Source of the DNA: Desulfitobacterium_A sp035539115
GTDB taxonomy: Bacteria > Bacillota > Desulfitobacteriia > Desulfitobacteriales > Desulfitobacteriaceae
NCBI RefSeq assembly: GCF_035539115.1
Contig: NZ_DATLJA010000029.1
Location: forward strand, 1-64,000
DNA length: 64,000 bases
Direction: 5' to 3'
Part shown: piece by piece, positions 42,460 through 51,661 of the stretch
Position numbering within the stretch: the first letter of the stretch is position 1
Layout: every line of letters begins with the position of its first letter
The notes under the pieces: generated by a model
What the model was told of the DNA's origin: nothing
Seen by the model: the letters and a program-made list of their open reading frames with translations, nothing else
Databases searched by the model: none
Program-made: the position numbers and the translations under genes

Positions 42460-44247
42460 ATGCGTTTGTTTTTAGATTTGCTCTGGTTCTTTAAACTTGA
42501 AAAAAAAAGCTACTTTACGGGGATTTTCCTACTGATCCTGGTTGCTATCATCAACCTTTACCCTCCGTATGTGGTACGTAAAATTGTGGATGAAATTAGT
42601 TCAAAAACTCTCACACTGGGCTTGCTCTGGCCCTGGATGATCTCCCTTTTAATCAGTGGGGTGCTCATATATGTCCTACGCTATTTATGGCGCCTCATGA
42701 TCTTCGGGGCTTCTATCCGTCTGAGCCGCTTGCTGCGCAATCAGCTATTTGAACATTTTACCCGTATGTCACCTACCTTCTACCACAAACATCGCACTGG
42801 GGATTTAATGGCTCATGCCACCAATGACATCCAAGCGATCGAGATGACGGCAGGTCAGGGCGTTCTAACGTTAGTGGATTCTTTAATAACTGGAGGTCTG
42901 GTCATTTTTTCAATGGCCTATTTTTTGAGTTGGAAACTCACCTTGATTACGCTTGCTCCGATGCCTATAATGGCTTGGGCTACCAGTCATTATGGGACAC
43001 TCCTACATAATCGTTTTTTCAAGGCTCAGGAAGCCTTCAGCACTTTAAATGATAAAGTTCAGGAAAACATCTCTGGGGTTCGTGTAATTAAAGCGTTTGG
43101 CCAAGAAAAAGCAGAAATCCATTCCTTCGTCAAACTTTCCGCAGAGGTTGTTGCTAAGAACATGTCTGTTGCCAAAGTTGATTCTTTATTTGATCCAACT
43201 ATCATGTTAATTGTGGGTTTTTCCTATTTTTTGGCCATCGCTTTTGGTGCCCAGGATGTGATTCACAATCGACTTACTATCGGACAACTCACTCAGTTCA
43301 CTTTATACCTCGGGCAGTTTATTTGGCCAATGCTGGCCTTCGGCTGGCTTTTCAACATCGTCGAAAGAGGAAGGGCCTCTTATGACCGAGTAAGGTCTTT
43401 GCTCGAAATTGAACCTGCGGTTAAAGATATCGAGGTTTCAGAAGCTTCCGGCAGCTATCCTGTTCCCAGTGGGAATCTAACCTACTCAATTAACTCATTT
43501 TATTATCCAGAACAAACTCAACCTGCCCTTCAAGATATCCATTTTACGCTTCAGAAGGGGCAGACCCTTGGCATAGCAGGGAAAACTGGAAGCGGAAAAA
43601 CTACACTTTTCCGCCTGCTCATGCGTGAATTTGATGGGATTGATGGTACCCTTCAAATCGGCGAAGAGCGGATAACTCAAATCCCGCTTTTATTCCTACG
43701 TTCCGCAATCGGGTATGTTCCGCAGGAGCATTTCCTCTTCTCGACAACGCTAGCGGAAAATATCGCACTCGGGAGACCCAAGGCTAGCCTAGAAGAAATT
43801 AAAGAAGCATCACGTCTCGCTTCTATCCATGAAGACATCGAACGCTTCAAGCAAGGATATGCTACTCTCGTTGGCGATCGCGGGGTAACTCTCTCCGGCG
43901 GACAAAAACAAAGAATATCGATCGCCCGCGCACTCTTGCTGGACCCCGAGATCCTGATTCTCGATGATTCTTTGTCTGCTGTCGATGCTCGAACCGAAAA
44001 GGCGATCCTTGATGCTTTGCGTGTGAATCGTGCGCGTAAAACCACCCTTATTTCTGCCCATCGTTTAAGTGCGATTGAACATGCGGATCAAATTATTATA
44101 TTGCAGGATGGAAAAATTCTTGAACAGGGAACGCACAGTGAACTTCTTCAACACGATGGCTGGTATGCTCAAACTTATCGCGCCCAGCAATTAGAAAATC
44201 AAATTGAGGAAGGGGGGAGTCTGAATGGGAATGGATACCTTTCCTGA
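42460..44247 (+). CDS. Heterodimeric ABC exporter subunit with degenerate catalytic site (BmrC/YheI-like)
   Basis: A 595-residue half-transporter: six membrane segments (1-310), then an ATPase domain with Walker A GKTGSGKTT, signature LSGGQKQRISIARAL and Walker B ILILDDSLSAVD. Asp 503 replaces the catalytic Glu, so this subunit contributes a non-hydrolysing site. That is the known arrangement in BmrC of the BmrCD pair. It overlaps the partner gene by 23 bp. Unlike Bacillus bmrCD, I see no obvious leader-peptide ORF in the 62-bp upstream gap. Multidrug export is likely; substrates unknown. Confidence 0.9.
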   Translation: MRLFLDLLWFFKLEKKSYFTGIFLLILVAIINLYPPYVVRKIVDEISSKTLTLGLLWPWMISLLISGVLIYVLRYLWRLMIFGASIRLSRLLRNQLFEHFTRMSPTFYHKHRTGDLMAHATNDIQAIEMTAGQGVLTLVDSLITGGLVIFSMAYFLSWKLTLITLAPMPIMAWATSHYGTLLHNRFFKAQEAFSTLNDKVQENISGVRVIKAFGQEKAEIHSFVKLSAEVVAKNMSVAKVDSLFDPTIMLIVGFSYFLAIAFGAQDVIHNRLTIGQLTQFTLYLGQFIWPMLAFGWLFNIVERGRASYDRVRSLLEIEPAVKDIEVSEASGSYPVPSGNLTYSINSFYYPEQTQPALQDIHFTLQKGQTLGIAGKTGSGKTTLFRLLMREFDGIDGTLQIGEERITQIPLLFLRSAIGYVPQEHFLFSTTLAENIALGRPKASLEEIKEASRLASIHEDIERFKQGYATLVGDRGVTLSGGQKQRISIARALLLDPEILILDDSLSAVDARTEKAILDALRVNRARKTTLISAHRLSAIEHADQIIILQDGKILEQGTHSELLQHDGWYAQTYRAQQLENQIEEGGSLNGNGYLS

Positions 44248-46009
44248 TCCAGAGGAAGACTTCACGACTCGGCCTCTCAAAAACCAGCGAGCTGTAATTA
44301 TCCGTTTACTCCGTTACTTGAGACCCCATATTAAGCCCTTGATCTACGCCTTCAGTATTCTTTTGCTCGCTACAACTGCCGATGTAACCGGGCCCGTCCT
44401 TGTAAGAATATTTATCGACCACTATTTAACGCCTCGTATCTTTGATTCCACTGCGCTTTATCTATTAGGAGGGGGATATCTAGCTCTTGTCTTACTCTCC
44501 GCAATGCTTCATTACTGTCAGCTCATCTCTTTTAACCAGATTGCACTAAGCATTATTCAATCCATTCGCATTGAAGTATTCAGCAAAATTCAGTACCTGG
44601 GTCTTCGTTTCTTTGACCTGACACCAGGGGGAGCACTTGTTTCTCGTATCACCAATGACACTGAAGCGATTAAAGAGCTTTACCTGGGTGTGCTGTCAAC
44701 CTATGTACAAAATATCGTTTTCCTATTGGGTATTTTCATCGCGATGTTTGTCCTTGATGTCCGCTTGGCCACGCTCTGCCTGATTTTCCTCCCACTTATT
44801 TTACTTCTGATGCAAACCTATCGTAGCTTCAGTTCTCAAGTCTACCGCGTGCTTCGTAAAGAACTCAGCCGTCTCAATACAAAACTTAATGAAACCTTGC
44901 AAGGGATGAGCATCATTCAAGCGATAAATCAGGAAAGACGCTTTCGTCAGGAGTTCGGACAAATCAATGACGGTTACTATCAGTCCGCGCTCTCGAATAT
45001 AAAACTCGACTCTGTCTTAATGCGGCCCGCGGTTGACGTCCTCTATACACTGGCCTTTGTTCTCGTCCTAAGCTTCTTTGGACTTCAGTCCTTGACTGGT
45101 CCAGTTGAAATCGGGATTGTCTACGCCTTCATCAATTATTTGGACCGTTTTTTTGAGCCTGTCAATACGATGATGATGCGACTCTCCCAGTTGCAACAGG
45201 CGGTAGTTGCTGCTGAGCGGGTCTTTGGATTAATTGACGAGGAGCGGCTTGCGCCAGGGCAGGGAGGTGATATACCGATAATTGAAGAAGGCAAAATAGA
45301 ATTTCGTAACGTTAGCTTCTCCTATGACGGTGTGACAGAAGTCCTCAGAAATATCTCCTTTACCGTCGAGCCGGGGCAGACAGTCGCACTCGTTGGACAT
45401 ACCGGTAGCGGGAAGAGTACGATCTCCAATCTCTTAATGCGTTTTTATCCTCTCAACCAGGGAGAAATTCTGATTGATGGTATACCGCTGATGGCCTACT
45501 CGGAGGAAGAGCTTCGTTCCAAAATTGGACTTGTCGCCCAGGATCCGTTCCTTTTCGTCGGTGATGTCGCCCAAAATATCCGTCTCGATCGGCCAGAGAT
45601 TACTCCAGAAGATATCCGTGAAGCAGCACGCTTTGTCCAAGCAGATATATTTATCGAAAAACTCCCACTAGGATATGAAGAACACGTCGGTGAACGGGGA
45701 GCCACATTCTCCAGTGGACAACGCCAGCTTCTTTGCTTCGCTCGTACCATGGCGGGCAAACCTAAAGTCTTAATTCTTGATGAAGCAACAGCAAGTGTTG
45801 ATACCGAAACTGAAGCGGGAATCCAAACGACTTTAAACAAAATGCGTCAGGGACGGAGCACGATTGCGATCGCTCATCGCCTCTCGACAATTCAAGATGC
45901 AGACTTAATCCTCGTCCTTCATCGTGGACAAATCGTTGAACGAGGTAATCATACTGAGCTTCTGAGACAACAAGGACTTTATTATAAAATGTTCTTACTG
46001 CAGAAGTAA
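44225..46009 (+). CDS. Heterodimeric ABC exporter subunit with intact catalytic site (BmrD/YheH-like)
   Basis: A 594-residue half-transporter with six membrane segments, Walker A GHTGSGKST, a signature region with SSGQRQLL in place of LSGGQ, and canonical Walker B VLILDEATASVD. The altered signature combined with an intact Glu fits the consensus/degenerate site pairing of heterodimeric exporters, in which the partner subunit supplies the LSGGQ. ATG 44225 lies inside the upstream gene, behind GGGGGGAG. Confidence 0.9.
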   Translation: MGMDTFPDPEEDFTTRPLKNQRAVIIRLLRYLRPHIKPLIYAFSILLLATTADVTGPVLVRIFIDHYLTPRIFDSTALYLLGGGYLALVLLSAMLHYCQLISFNQIALSIIQSIRIEVFSKIQYLGLRFFDLTPGGALVSRITNDTEAIKELYLGVLSTYVQNIVFLLGIFIAMFVLDVRLATLCLIFLPLILLLMQTYRSFSSQVYRVLRKELSRLNTKLNETLQGMSIIQAINQERRFRQEFGQINDGYYQSALSNIKLDSVLMRPAVDVLYTLAFVLVLSFFGLQSLTGPVEIGIVYAFINYLDRFFEPVNTMMMRLSQLQQAVVAAERVFGLIDEERLAPGQGGDIPIIEEGKIEFRNVSFSYDGVTEVLRNISFTVEPGQTVALVGHTGSGKSTISNLLMRFYPLNQGEILIDGIPLMAYSEEELRSKIGLVAQDPFLFVGDVAQNIRLDRPEITPEDIREAARFVQADIFIEKLPLGYEEHVGERGATFSSGQRQLLCFARTMAGKPKVLILDEATASVDTETEAGIQTTLNKMRQGRSTIAIAHRLSTIQDADLILVLHRGQIVERGNHTELLRQQGLYYKMFLLQK

Positions 46010-46089
46010 GAACACCTGATTTGCCAGTTCTAATTGAAGGTGTTAGCATTAGATTAGTTTATTCTCAAGAGAAAGAGAGCGAAGCTTCC

Positions 46090-46917
46090 ATGATCCATAT
46101 CATTACGGATAGTTCTTCTGATATTCCAAACTCCTTAATCGAGAAATATATGATTCGAGTTGTACCCATGACTGTACAAATTGATGGCCAAGAATATGAA
46201 GAAGGGATCGATCTAGCCCCTCAAGAATTTTATCAAAAAATGTTTTCTTCTCCGGAACTTCCCAAGACTTCCCAGCCTGCTCCAAATCGTTTTTCTGAGC
46301 TATTCGAACAATTTATTGATGCGGGTGAAACCTTATGTTTAACTATCTCTTCGAAGTTAAGTGGTTCTTTCCAATCCGCTTGCCTAGGTAAAGAGCTCTC
46401 AAGGAATAGCCATGTTACCGTTTTCGATTCCTTAGCTGGTTCTCTAGGGCATGGCTTACAAGTTTTAATGGCCGCTGAAATGGGAATAAACGGAGCAAGT
46501 CTGGAAAATATTTTGAGTAAACTGGAAAAATATCGCCAGGAAATGAAATTCCTGATTCGGCTCGACTCCTTAGAAAACATCGTGAAGGGTGGGCGTCTTA
46601 GCCGTTTTCAAGGCTCCCTGGCCAAATTATTGAATATTAAAGTCATGCTCCACAATGTAGACGGAAGTGCTGAATTTCTCGAAAAAATCCATGGTCATCG
46701 GCATTCACTACAGCATCTGTTGGATTTAGTCGGGGAGCGCTGTACTGATTTCTCTGATCGGGTCGTCGGCATCACGCATGTAAATAATATTGAAGATGCT
46801 TCCTTTCTTGCTTCAGAAATTCAAAAGCGCTACCATCCTAAAGATATCTTGATTAATGAAATGGGGTCCACGATTGCAACATATGCTGGAAAAGCTGGGC
46901 TCATAGTAGCTTTTTAG
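46090..46917 (+). CDS. DegV-family fatty-acid-binding protein
   Basis: A 275-residue DegV protein. The N terminus IHIITDSSSDIPNSL is followed by the lipid-head-group loop TSQPAPNRFSELF, and SSKLSGSFQSA and IRLDSLENIVKGGRLSR are also family segments. DegV/FakB proteins carry fatty acids for phosphorylation by FakA. ATG 46090 is preferred because the frame upstream has no family match. It lies 80 bp after the ABC exporter genes. Confidence 0.9.
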   Translation: MIHIITDSSSDIPNSLIEKYMIRVVPMTVQIDGQEYEEGIDLAPQEFYQKMFSSPELPKTSQPAPNRFSELFEQFIDAGETLCLTISSKLSGSFQSACLGKELSRNSHVTVFDSLAGSLGHGLQVLMAAEMGINGASLENILSKLEKYRQEMKFLIRLDSLENIVKGGRLSRFQGSLAKLLNIKVMLHNVDGSAEFLEKIHGHRHSLQHLLDLVGERCTDFSDRVVGITHVNNIEDASFLASEIQKRYHPKDILINEMGSTIATYAGKAGLIVAF

Positions 46918-46998
46918 AATCCACGAATTTCCATTCATAGTCAGAAATCTTGTCTCATACGCTTTAGTAAAATACTTCTCGAAAGTGGGAGGGTTACG

Positions 46999-47277
46999 AT
47001 GACTAAAGAAGACGAGATTCTAGACTTTTTGGAAGCGCGAATGTTTGCGCCTATTCTTAATTCATCAACCACCTCTGAGCGTTTAAAAAAGGCGACACGC
47101 GGTCTGCGGCTACGCCTCAAACAACGAGATGCTCAAAAAATGATTCAATATTTTTGGAACACCGTCATCGATGCCAATGCTAAACATGCAAATTACGGAC
47201 GAATGCTCCAAAATGAAGGAATTACAAATTTCGAAGAAGTCGTCAATGATTTTCGGGTAAAATTTAAAGAGCTCTAG
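46999..47277 (+). CDS. Hypothetical small helical protein
   Basis: A 92-residue soluble, mostly alpha-helical, basic protein. It contains TTSERLKKATRGLRLRLKQRDAQKMIQYFWNTV. No family that I can name. GGAGGG lies before ATG 46999, and an intrinsic terminator follows within 10 bp, so it appears to be a real single gene. Confidence 0.7.
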   Translation: MTKEDEILDFLEARMFAPILNSSTTSERLKKATRGLRLRLKQRDAQKMIQYFWNTVIDANAKHANYGRMLQNEGITNFEEVVNDFRVKFKEL

Positions 47278-47281
47278 AAAT

Positions 47282-47320
47282 AAGAGCCTCACTTCAAAAG
47301 AAAAGTGAGGTTCTTATAAT
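47282..47320. terminator. Bidirectional terminator
   Basis: AAGAGCCTCACTT (47282-47294) pairs with AAGTGAGGTTCTT (47303-47315) with one G-U, and T-rich tails lie on both strands. It serves the convergent 46999 and 47325 genes. Confidence 0.85.
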
Positions 47321-47324
47321 ATCT

Positions 47325-47660
47325 TCAATGGAGTTTCTGCGGTTCTGTAGTTTGCGCTAATTTAACACTCACATAATCCGCCATAGCCTGATTCAGACCA
47401 TCATACTGCTCACTAATTTCCGGTGCATAAAGCCATTGGCTTGCTGGTGAATCCCGGTTAAACTGATCGCTAAAGTCCTTAAAATTCTCACCGCTATAGG
47501 CTTCTCGGAAGCCTTCTAAGTTGAAATTAGCGATAAAATTGCAATTTAGATTTAAATGATAATACAAATTTTTATTAATGAGCGCTGCATTCTCTTTATC
47601 TACTACTTTTTTAAAATTCTGGAGGACTTTATTCTGATCCTCCTCCGATAAATTAAACAT
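47325..47660 (-). CDS. Hypothetical soluble protein
   Basis: A 111-residue acidic protein with no membrane segment and one Cys, family unrecognised. GGAGGG lies 6 nt before the ATG. Convergent with the 46999 gene and separated from it by a bidirectional terminator. It is transcribed in the same direction as, and 90 bp downstream of, the PspC-like gene. Confidence 0.65.
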   Translation of the reverse strand: MFNLSEEDQNKVLQNFKKVVDKENAALINKNLYYHLNLNCNFIANFNLEGFREAYSGENFKDFSDQFNRDSPASQWLYAPEISEQYDGLNQAMADYVSVKLAQTTEPQKLH

Positions 47661-47750
47661 AGAATCCCTCCAGAGTGGTGAATCACTTCCGCTTTGCGTT
47701 GTAATCTTGCCTTGTTAGTTTAGACGAAAGAGAGATTTATTACTCATGTA

Positions 47751-47933
47751 TTACGGTTCAATTGGTATAAGCACCCAGGCCACTAGATAAGCCAATAAAC
47801 CGACACCCGCTCCAAAAACTGCAATAATCATCGCTAAGCGAATCAACGTAGGATCTAAATCAAAGTATTCGCCTAATCCTGAACACACTCCACCTAACAT
47901 TTTATTTTGGCTTGACCGATACAATCGTTTCAT
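47751..47933 (-). CDS. PspC-domain small membrane protein
   Basis: A 60-residue protein that is almost entirely a PspC domain: KRLYRSSQNKMLGGVCSGLGEYFDLDPTLIRLA followed by one membrane segment and a VLIPIEP end. Such proteins take part in membrane-stress responses. AAAGGAGG lies before the ATG. Confidence 0.92.
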   Translation of the reverse strand: MKRLYRSSQNKMLGGVCSGLGEYFDLDPTLIRLAMIIAVFGAGVGLLAYLVAWVLIPIEP

Positions 47934-48058
47934 ACGTCTTCGCCTCCTTTACCTATAACTACGTAAGGTACCATAAAATGTTTCATCCTATCTTAATTCG
48001 ATGAATAAACTTTCTACCTTCGCACAACACTATAAATATTATACAAGGAGGTGCTCTT

Positions 48059-48544
48059 ATGCCAGTACAACTCAATCAAAAAGAAAGAATGTTGCTCCAG
48101 GATCAACAGAATCATGAACAGTTATGTATTCAGAAATACAACAAGTATGCCAATGAAACGCAATGTCCTCAACTCAAACAGTTGTTTCAAACCCATGCTT
48201 CCCATGAACAACAACATTATGACACCCTCGGTCAAATCTTAAGTGGACAGGCCCCCAGCATAAATCAAGGTCAACAAGCGCAGGGGCAAGTTCAACAAAA
48301 TCAAATGAGCGGCCTCCAATCCCCAACCAGTAGTAAAGGCTATAATCAGGATGATGCTACCATGGCCAACGACATGCTCACCACGGAAAAATACATTTCA
48401 GGGACCTATGATACCTCGATTTTTGAGTGCCGCGATTCTAACATCCGTCAGGCCTTAAACCATATTCAGAAGGAAGAACAACAACATGGGGAAGACCTAT
48501 ACAATTACATGCAAGCCCATGGCATGTATAACACGCAAGCCTAA
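48059..48544 (+). CDS. CotF-family spore coat protein
   Basis: A 161-residue protein with two ferritin-like helical stretches of the CotF type (LLQDQQNHEQLCIQKYNKYANE... and NDMLTTEKYISGTYDTSIFECRDSNIRQALNHIQKEEQQHGEDLYNYMQAHGMY) and a Gln-rich linker. It is a structural coat/spore-associated protein and indicates an endospore former. AAGGAGGTG precedes ATG 48059. Confidence 0.88.
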   Translation: MPVQLNQKERMLLQDQQNHEQLCIQKYNKYANETQCPQLKQLFQTHASHEQQHYDTLGQILSGQAPSINQGQQAQGQVQQNQMSGLQSPTSSKGYNQDDATMANDMLTTEKYISGTYDTSIFECRDSNIRQALNHIQKEEQQHGEDLYNYMQAHGMYNTQA

Positions 48545-48596
48545 ATTACAACCATAATCTTAACAGCCTGACATCAAATCCATAAGTATCACGCCT

Positions 48597-48632
48597 GAAA
48601 CGGTTAGGAGAATTCTCCCGACCGTTTTATTC
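48597..48632 (+). terminator. Intrinsic terminator after the CotF gene
   Basis: AAACGGT (48598-48604) pairs with ACCGTTT (48621-48627), extended inside by GGAG/CTCC, followed by TTATTCT. Confidence 0.85.
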
Positions 48633-48762
48633 TGTCCTTTCTAATCGCGAACTTTAATTTTCAGTATTCTCAACCCTAAGACTCTCTGCTATAATATTCA
48701 CTATGCAAAACTTCGTTTCATAATGCACAACACGATCGAGATCAAGACAGGAGTTGAGGAAC

Positions 48763-49287
48763 TTGACGCAACTATGGGATTTATTCATTGGTTTTTTCCG
48801 AGCGAGCAACCTCGCTTTTGGAGGCGGGCCTGCAATTATCCCCCTTGTTCAAGCGGAAACATTATCCCGCTATCATTGGATGACACCTTCTCAATTTTCA
48901 GATGGACTAGCCATCTCAACCTCATTGCCGGGCCCAATCGCAACACTTTTAGCCGGCTATGTCGGCTATCATGTTTCCGGATGGTTAGGCGTACTCGTCG
49001 CTTTACTGGGGACGATCGGGTTAACTACGTTCGCCGTTATTTTATTAACAAGCTTCTTAATGAAACATATGAATTCTCCCGTACTCAAAGGGATGCTCAA
49101 AGGGGTACGTCCTGTTGTTGTAGTGCTCGTCGCTAAAACTGCCTTTGATATGGGGATGAATGTCTCTCTTAATGTCTATAGCTTATTGATCGCACTCTTT
49201 ACGTTATTTGCACTTTTTAGATTAAAACTTCATCCGGGAATTATTATTGTTCTGTCTATGCTTTTCGGCATTTTGGTATTTCGTTAA
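48763..49287 (+). CDS. chrA: Chromate transporter, short-chain CHR type, first half
   Basis: A 174-residue membrane protein of the CHR family: N-terminal LFIGFFRASNLAFGGGPAIIPLVQ and ISTSLPGPIATLLAGYVGYHVSGWLGV. One half of a two-gene transporter with the next ORF; such pairs replace the single long ChrA. They export chromate or move related anions. TTG 48763 lies 9 nt after AGGAG and aligns with the partner's start; TTG 48754 is too close. Confidence 0.88.
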   Translation: MTQLWDLFIGFFRASNLAFGGGPAIIPLVQAETLSRYHWMTPSQFSDGLAISTSLPGPIATLLAGYVGYHVSGWLGVLVALLGTIGLTTFAVILLTSFLMKHMNSPVLKGMLKGVRPVVVVLVAKTAFDMGMNVSLNVYSLLIALFTLFALFRLKLHPGIIIVLSMLFGILVFR

Positions 49288-49325
49288 TTGGATCTATTCC
49301 TTAATCGAGATAGGAGGGATTAAGC

Positions 49326-49889
49326 ATGTCAAAAGACGTCTGGAATCTATTCATCGCCTTTACAAGGGCGTCAAACCTTAGCTTCGGGGGCGGACCAGCC
49401 GTTATCCCATTAATTCAAAAAGAAGTCGTTAGCCGTTATCAATGGATGACGGATGAAGAATTTGCTGATGCTTTAGCCGTTGGGAACTCGCTCCCGGGAC
49501 CGATCGCTACCAAAATGGCCAGCTATATCGGCTATCGGGTCGCAGGCTGGCTAGGGGTTTTAGCTACTCTAACAGGAACGATTCTCCCGACCTTGCTCAT
49601 TACGATTCTACTGGGAGATTTGCTCATCCGGTACTCAAATAACCCTATATTGAATGCAGCGCTCACAGCAGTTCGTCCAGTTGTTGTGGTTCTGATCGCT
49701 CAATCGGCCTATGATCTCGGCAAAAAAGCGTTCCCCAAAAATTCTCATGTTGCCTGGGGAATTGCGGTTGGAGCGCTCGCTTTAATGTTCTTAACACCGA
49801 TTCACCCGGGATTCTTGATCTTAACCGCCATGATTGTGGGGTATTTTACCTGGGGGCGGAAAAAGACACAAGATTCCATTAATAAATAA
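49326..49889 (+). CDS. chrA: Chromate transporter, short-chain CHR type, second half
   Basis: A 187-residue paralogue of the preceding protein (LFIAFTRASNLSFGGGPAVIPLIQ, VGNSLPGPIATKMASYIGYRVAGWLGV, AVRPVVVVLIAQSAYDLG). The two halves probably form a heterodimer with opposite membrane orientation, as known for CHR short-chain pairs. AGGAGGG precedes ATG 49326. Confidence 0.9.
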   Translation: MSKDVWNLFIAFTRASNLSFGGGPAVIPLIQKEVVSRYQWMTDEEFADALAVGNSLPGPIATKMASYIGYRVAGWLGVLATLTGTILPTLLITILLGDLLIRYSNNPILNAALTAVRPVVVVLIAQSAYDLGKKAFPKNSHVAWGIAVGALALMFLTPIHPGFLILTAMIVGYFTWGRKKTQDSINK

Positions 49890-49907
49890 GTTAATTAATA
49901 CAAATTA

Positions 49908-49952
49908 ACGCAAAAGGCGATAGCTTCGCAATGAAGCTATCGCCTTTTGCGT
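49908..49952. terminator. Perfect 20-bp inverted repeat terminator after the chromate transporter pair
   Basis: Arms 49908-49927 and 49933-49952 are perfectly complementary around the loop GCAAT. An A-tract lies in the left arm and a T-tract in the right arm. It ends the chr operon, and the palindrome works on both strands. Confidence 0.9.
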
Positions 49953-50002
49953 ATACTAATCATCACCATATCCAATCTTCGAAAAAGCAGGAGTTGAGAC
50001 TG

Positions 50003-51439
50003 TTGATTTGGATTTTAATTGTTGTATTACTAGTAGCTCTAGGTAACTTATGCGCACAAATCATTATCCTGATGGAAAACAGTAATCCAAAGAAAATAGT
50101 TTCATGGCTAGCTATTTTTGCTCTTTGGCCCTTTTTCGGTGGGGTACTCTATTTCATCCTGGGCTATTCTGGGCATCGACGAAAATTGTTTAAACGAAAA
50201 CATCTCCCGTCTAGTTCTTTAAAGGAAATTACGCAAAAACAAGAATTATTGTTCACTGATCACGATGTTTTTTTTAAAGAACACGCTGAAGGAAGTAAGC
50301 GCCTAGCTCGCCTAACTTTAAAAAGTGGTAGGGCCCCCTTATCTCGAAACAATGATATCCGCGTTTTGACCAATGGGGAGGAGAAATTTGCAGCTCTGTT
50401 TGAGGACTTAGAGAACGCTCAGGATCATATTAATCTGGAATATTATATTTTCCGTGATGACGACATCGGTACGCAACTTCAAAATCTACTGATTCGCAAA
50501 GCTAAGGCAGGAGTTGAGGTTCGCGTTATTCTTGATGGACTCGGCAGCCATACCTTACCTGCTTCCTTTATCGAGAAAATGCGGTGCGCGAGTATTATGG
50601 TTAGCTTGTTTTTCCCGTTAAAATTTCCTCGTCTCTTTGGAACGCTAAATTACCGAAATCATCGCAAATGTGTCGTGATTGACGGAAAGATTGGCTACCT
50701 CGGTGGTCTGAACATTGGAGATGAATATTTATCTAGAGATCCCAAGCTCGGTTTTTGGCGGGATACCCATTTGCGTATTGAAGGAGAAAGCGTGCAAACG
50801 ATGCAAGCAACTTTCTTAAATGATTGGTACTTTTTAACCCAACAGGAGTTACAAGGTCAGAGTTTTTATCCCCGCTTAGAAGTTAAGGAGGGAATTCTGA
50901 CGCAAATTCTCGCTGGAGGTCCAGACTCCCAACAAGAACCCATGAAAGAGCTCTTTTTTACAATTCTGGCGACCGCTAAGAAAGAGATCTTCCTCGCAAC
51001 TCCTTATTTTATTCCCGATGAGAGTATGACGATGGCCCTTAAATCGGCTGCCCTCAGCGGTTTGAAGGTTATCCTTCTAGTTCAGGGCAAACCTGATCAT
51101 CAACTTTCGTACCTGGCTTCAGCTTCTTATTTTGAAGAACTATTGAAAGTAGGTGTTCAAATTTATCGTTATCAAAAAGGAATTCTCCACTGCAAAATTC
51201 TGATCGTTGACCGACAAGTAAGCATCGTCGGATCTGCAAACTTTGACATTCGAAGTTTTCAAATTGACTTTGAGCTTAGTGCTCTGATATATAGTTCAGA
51301 AATTGCTGAGCGTTTAAATTTTGATTTTCATCAAGATTTACAAGAAAGCGTACTCATCCATTATGAAGAATTTAGCCAACGCAGCCTTTGGTTAAAAATG
51401 AAAGAATCAAACGCGAGTCTTCTTTCGCCTTTACTCTAA
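50003..51439 (+). CDS. cls: Cardiolipin synthase
   Basis: A 478-residue phospholipase-D-family enzyme that joins two phosphatidylglycerol molecules to cardiolipin in the cytoplasmic membrane. It has two N-terminal membrane segments and two HKD motifs (NYRNHRKCVVIDGKIGYLGG and GILHCKILIVDRQVSIVGSANFD). TTG 50003 follows AGGAG by 9 nt and gives a normal family length. An earlier in-frame ATG at 49931 lies in the loop of the upstream terminator hairpin and is rejected. Confidence 0.92.
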   Translation: MIWILIVVLLVALGNLCAQIIILMENSNPKKIVSWLAIFALWPFFGGVLYFILGYSGHRRKLFKRKHLPSSSLKEITQKQELLFTDHDVFFKEHAEGSKRLARLTLKSGRAPLSRNNDIRVLTNGEEKFAALFEDLENAQDHINLEYYIFRDDDIGTQLQNLLIRKAKAGVEVRVILDGLGSHTLPASFIEKMRCASIMVSLFFPLKFPRLFGTLNYRNHRKCVVIDGKIGYLGGLNIGDEYLSRDPKLGFWRDTHLRIEGESVQTMQATFLNDWYFLTQQELQGQSFYPRLEVKEGILTQILAGGPDSQQEPMKELFFTILATAKKEIFLATPYFIPDESMTMALKSAALSGLKVILLVQGKPDHQLSYLASASYFEELLKVGVQIYRYQKGILHCKILIVDRQVSIVGSANFDIRSFQIDFELSALIYSSEIAERLNFDFHQDLQESVLIHYEEFSQRSLWLKMKESNASLLSPLL

Positions 51440-51473
51440 AGTAACATCACATCTAAACCTCCAAAGTTAAATG

Positions 51474-51508
51474 AAAATATCCGAGCCCAAGCCCGGGTAT
51501 TTTTCTTT
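51474..51508 (+). terminator. Intrinsic terminator after cls
   Basis: AAAATATCCGAGC pairs with GCCCGGGTATTTT (51490-51502) with one wobble and one mismatch over a CCAA loop, then a T-tract. Confidence 0.75.
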
Positions 51509-51661
51509 TTAAAGGATTTTCCACAAAACTTCCTGAATAAGTCTTAATTGATGGATCTACTGTTTAATTACTCCATGATCCTTTATTCCGTCAGTTTTTC
51601 AATAGTTAATCCGTCAATACACTTAGGTGTGTCGAAGAGGGAGAGGAGGATAAGCGCAAAC

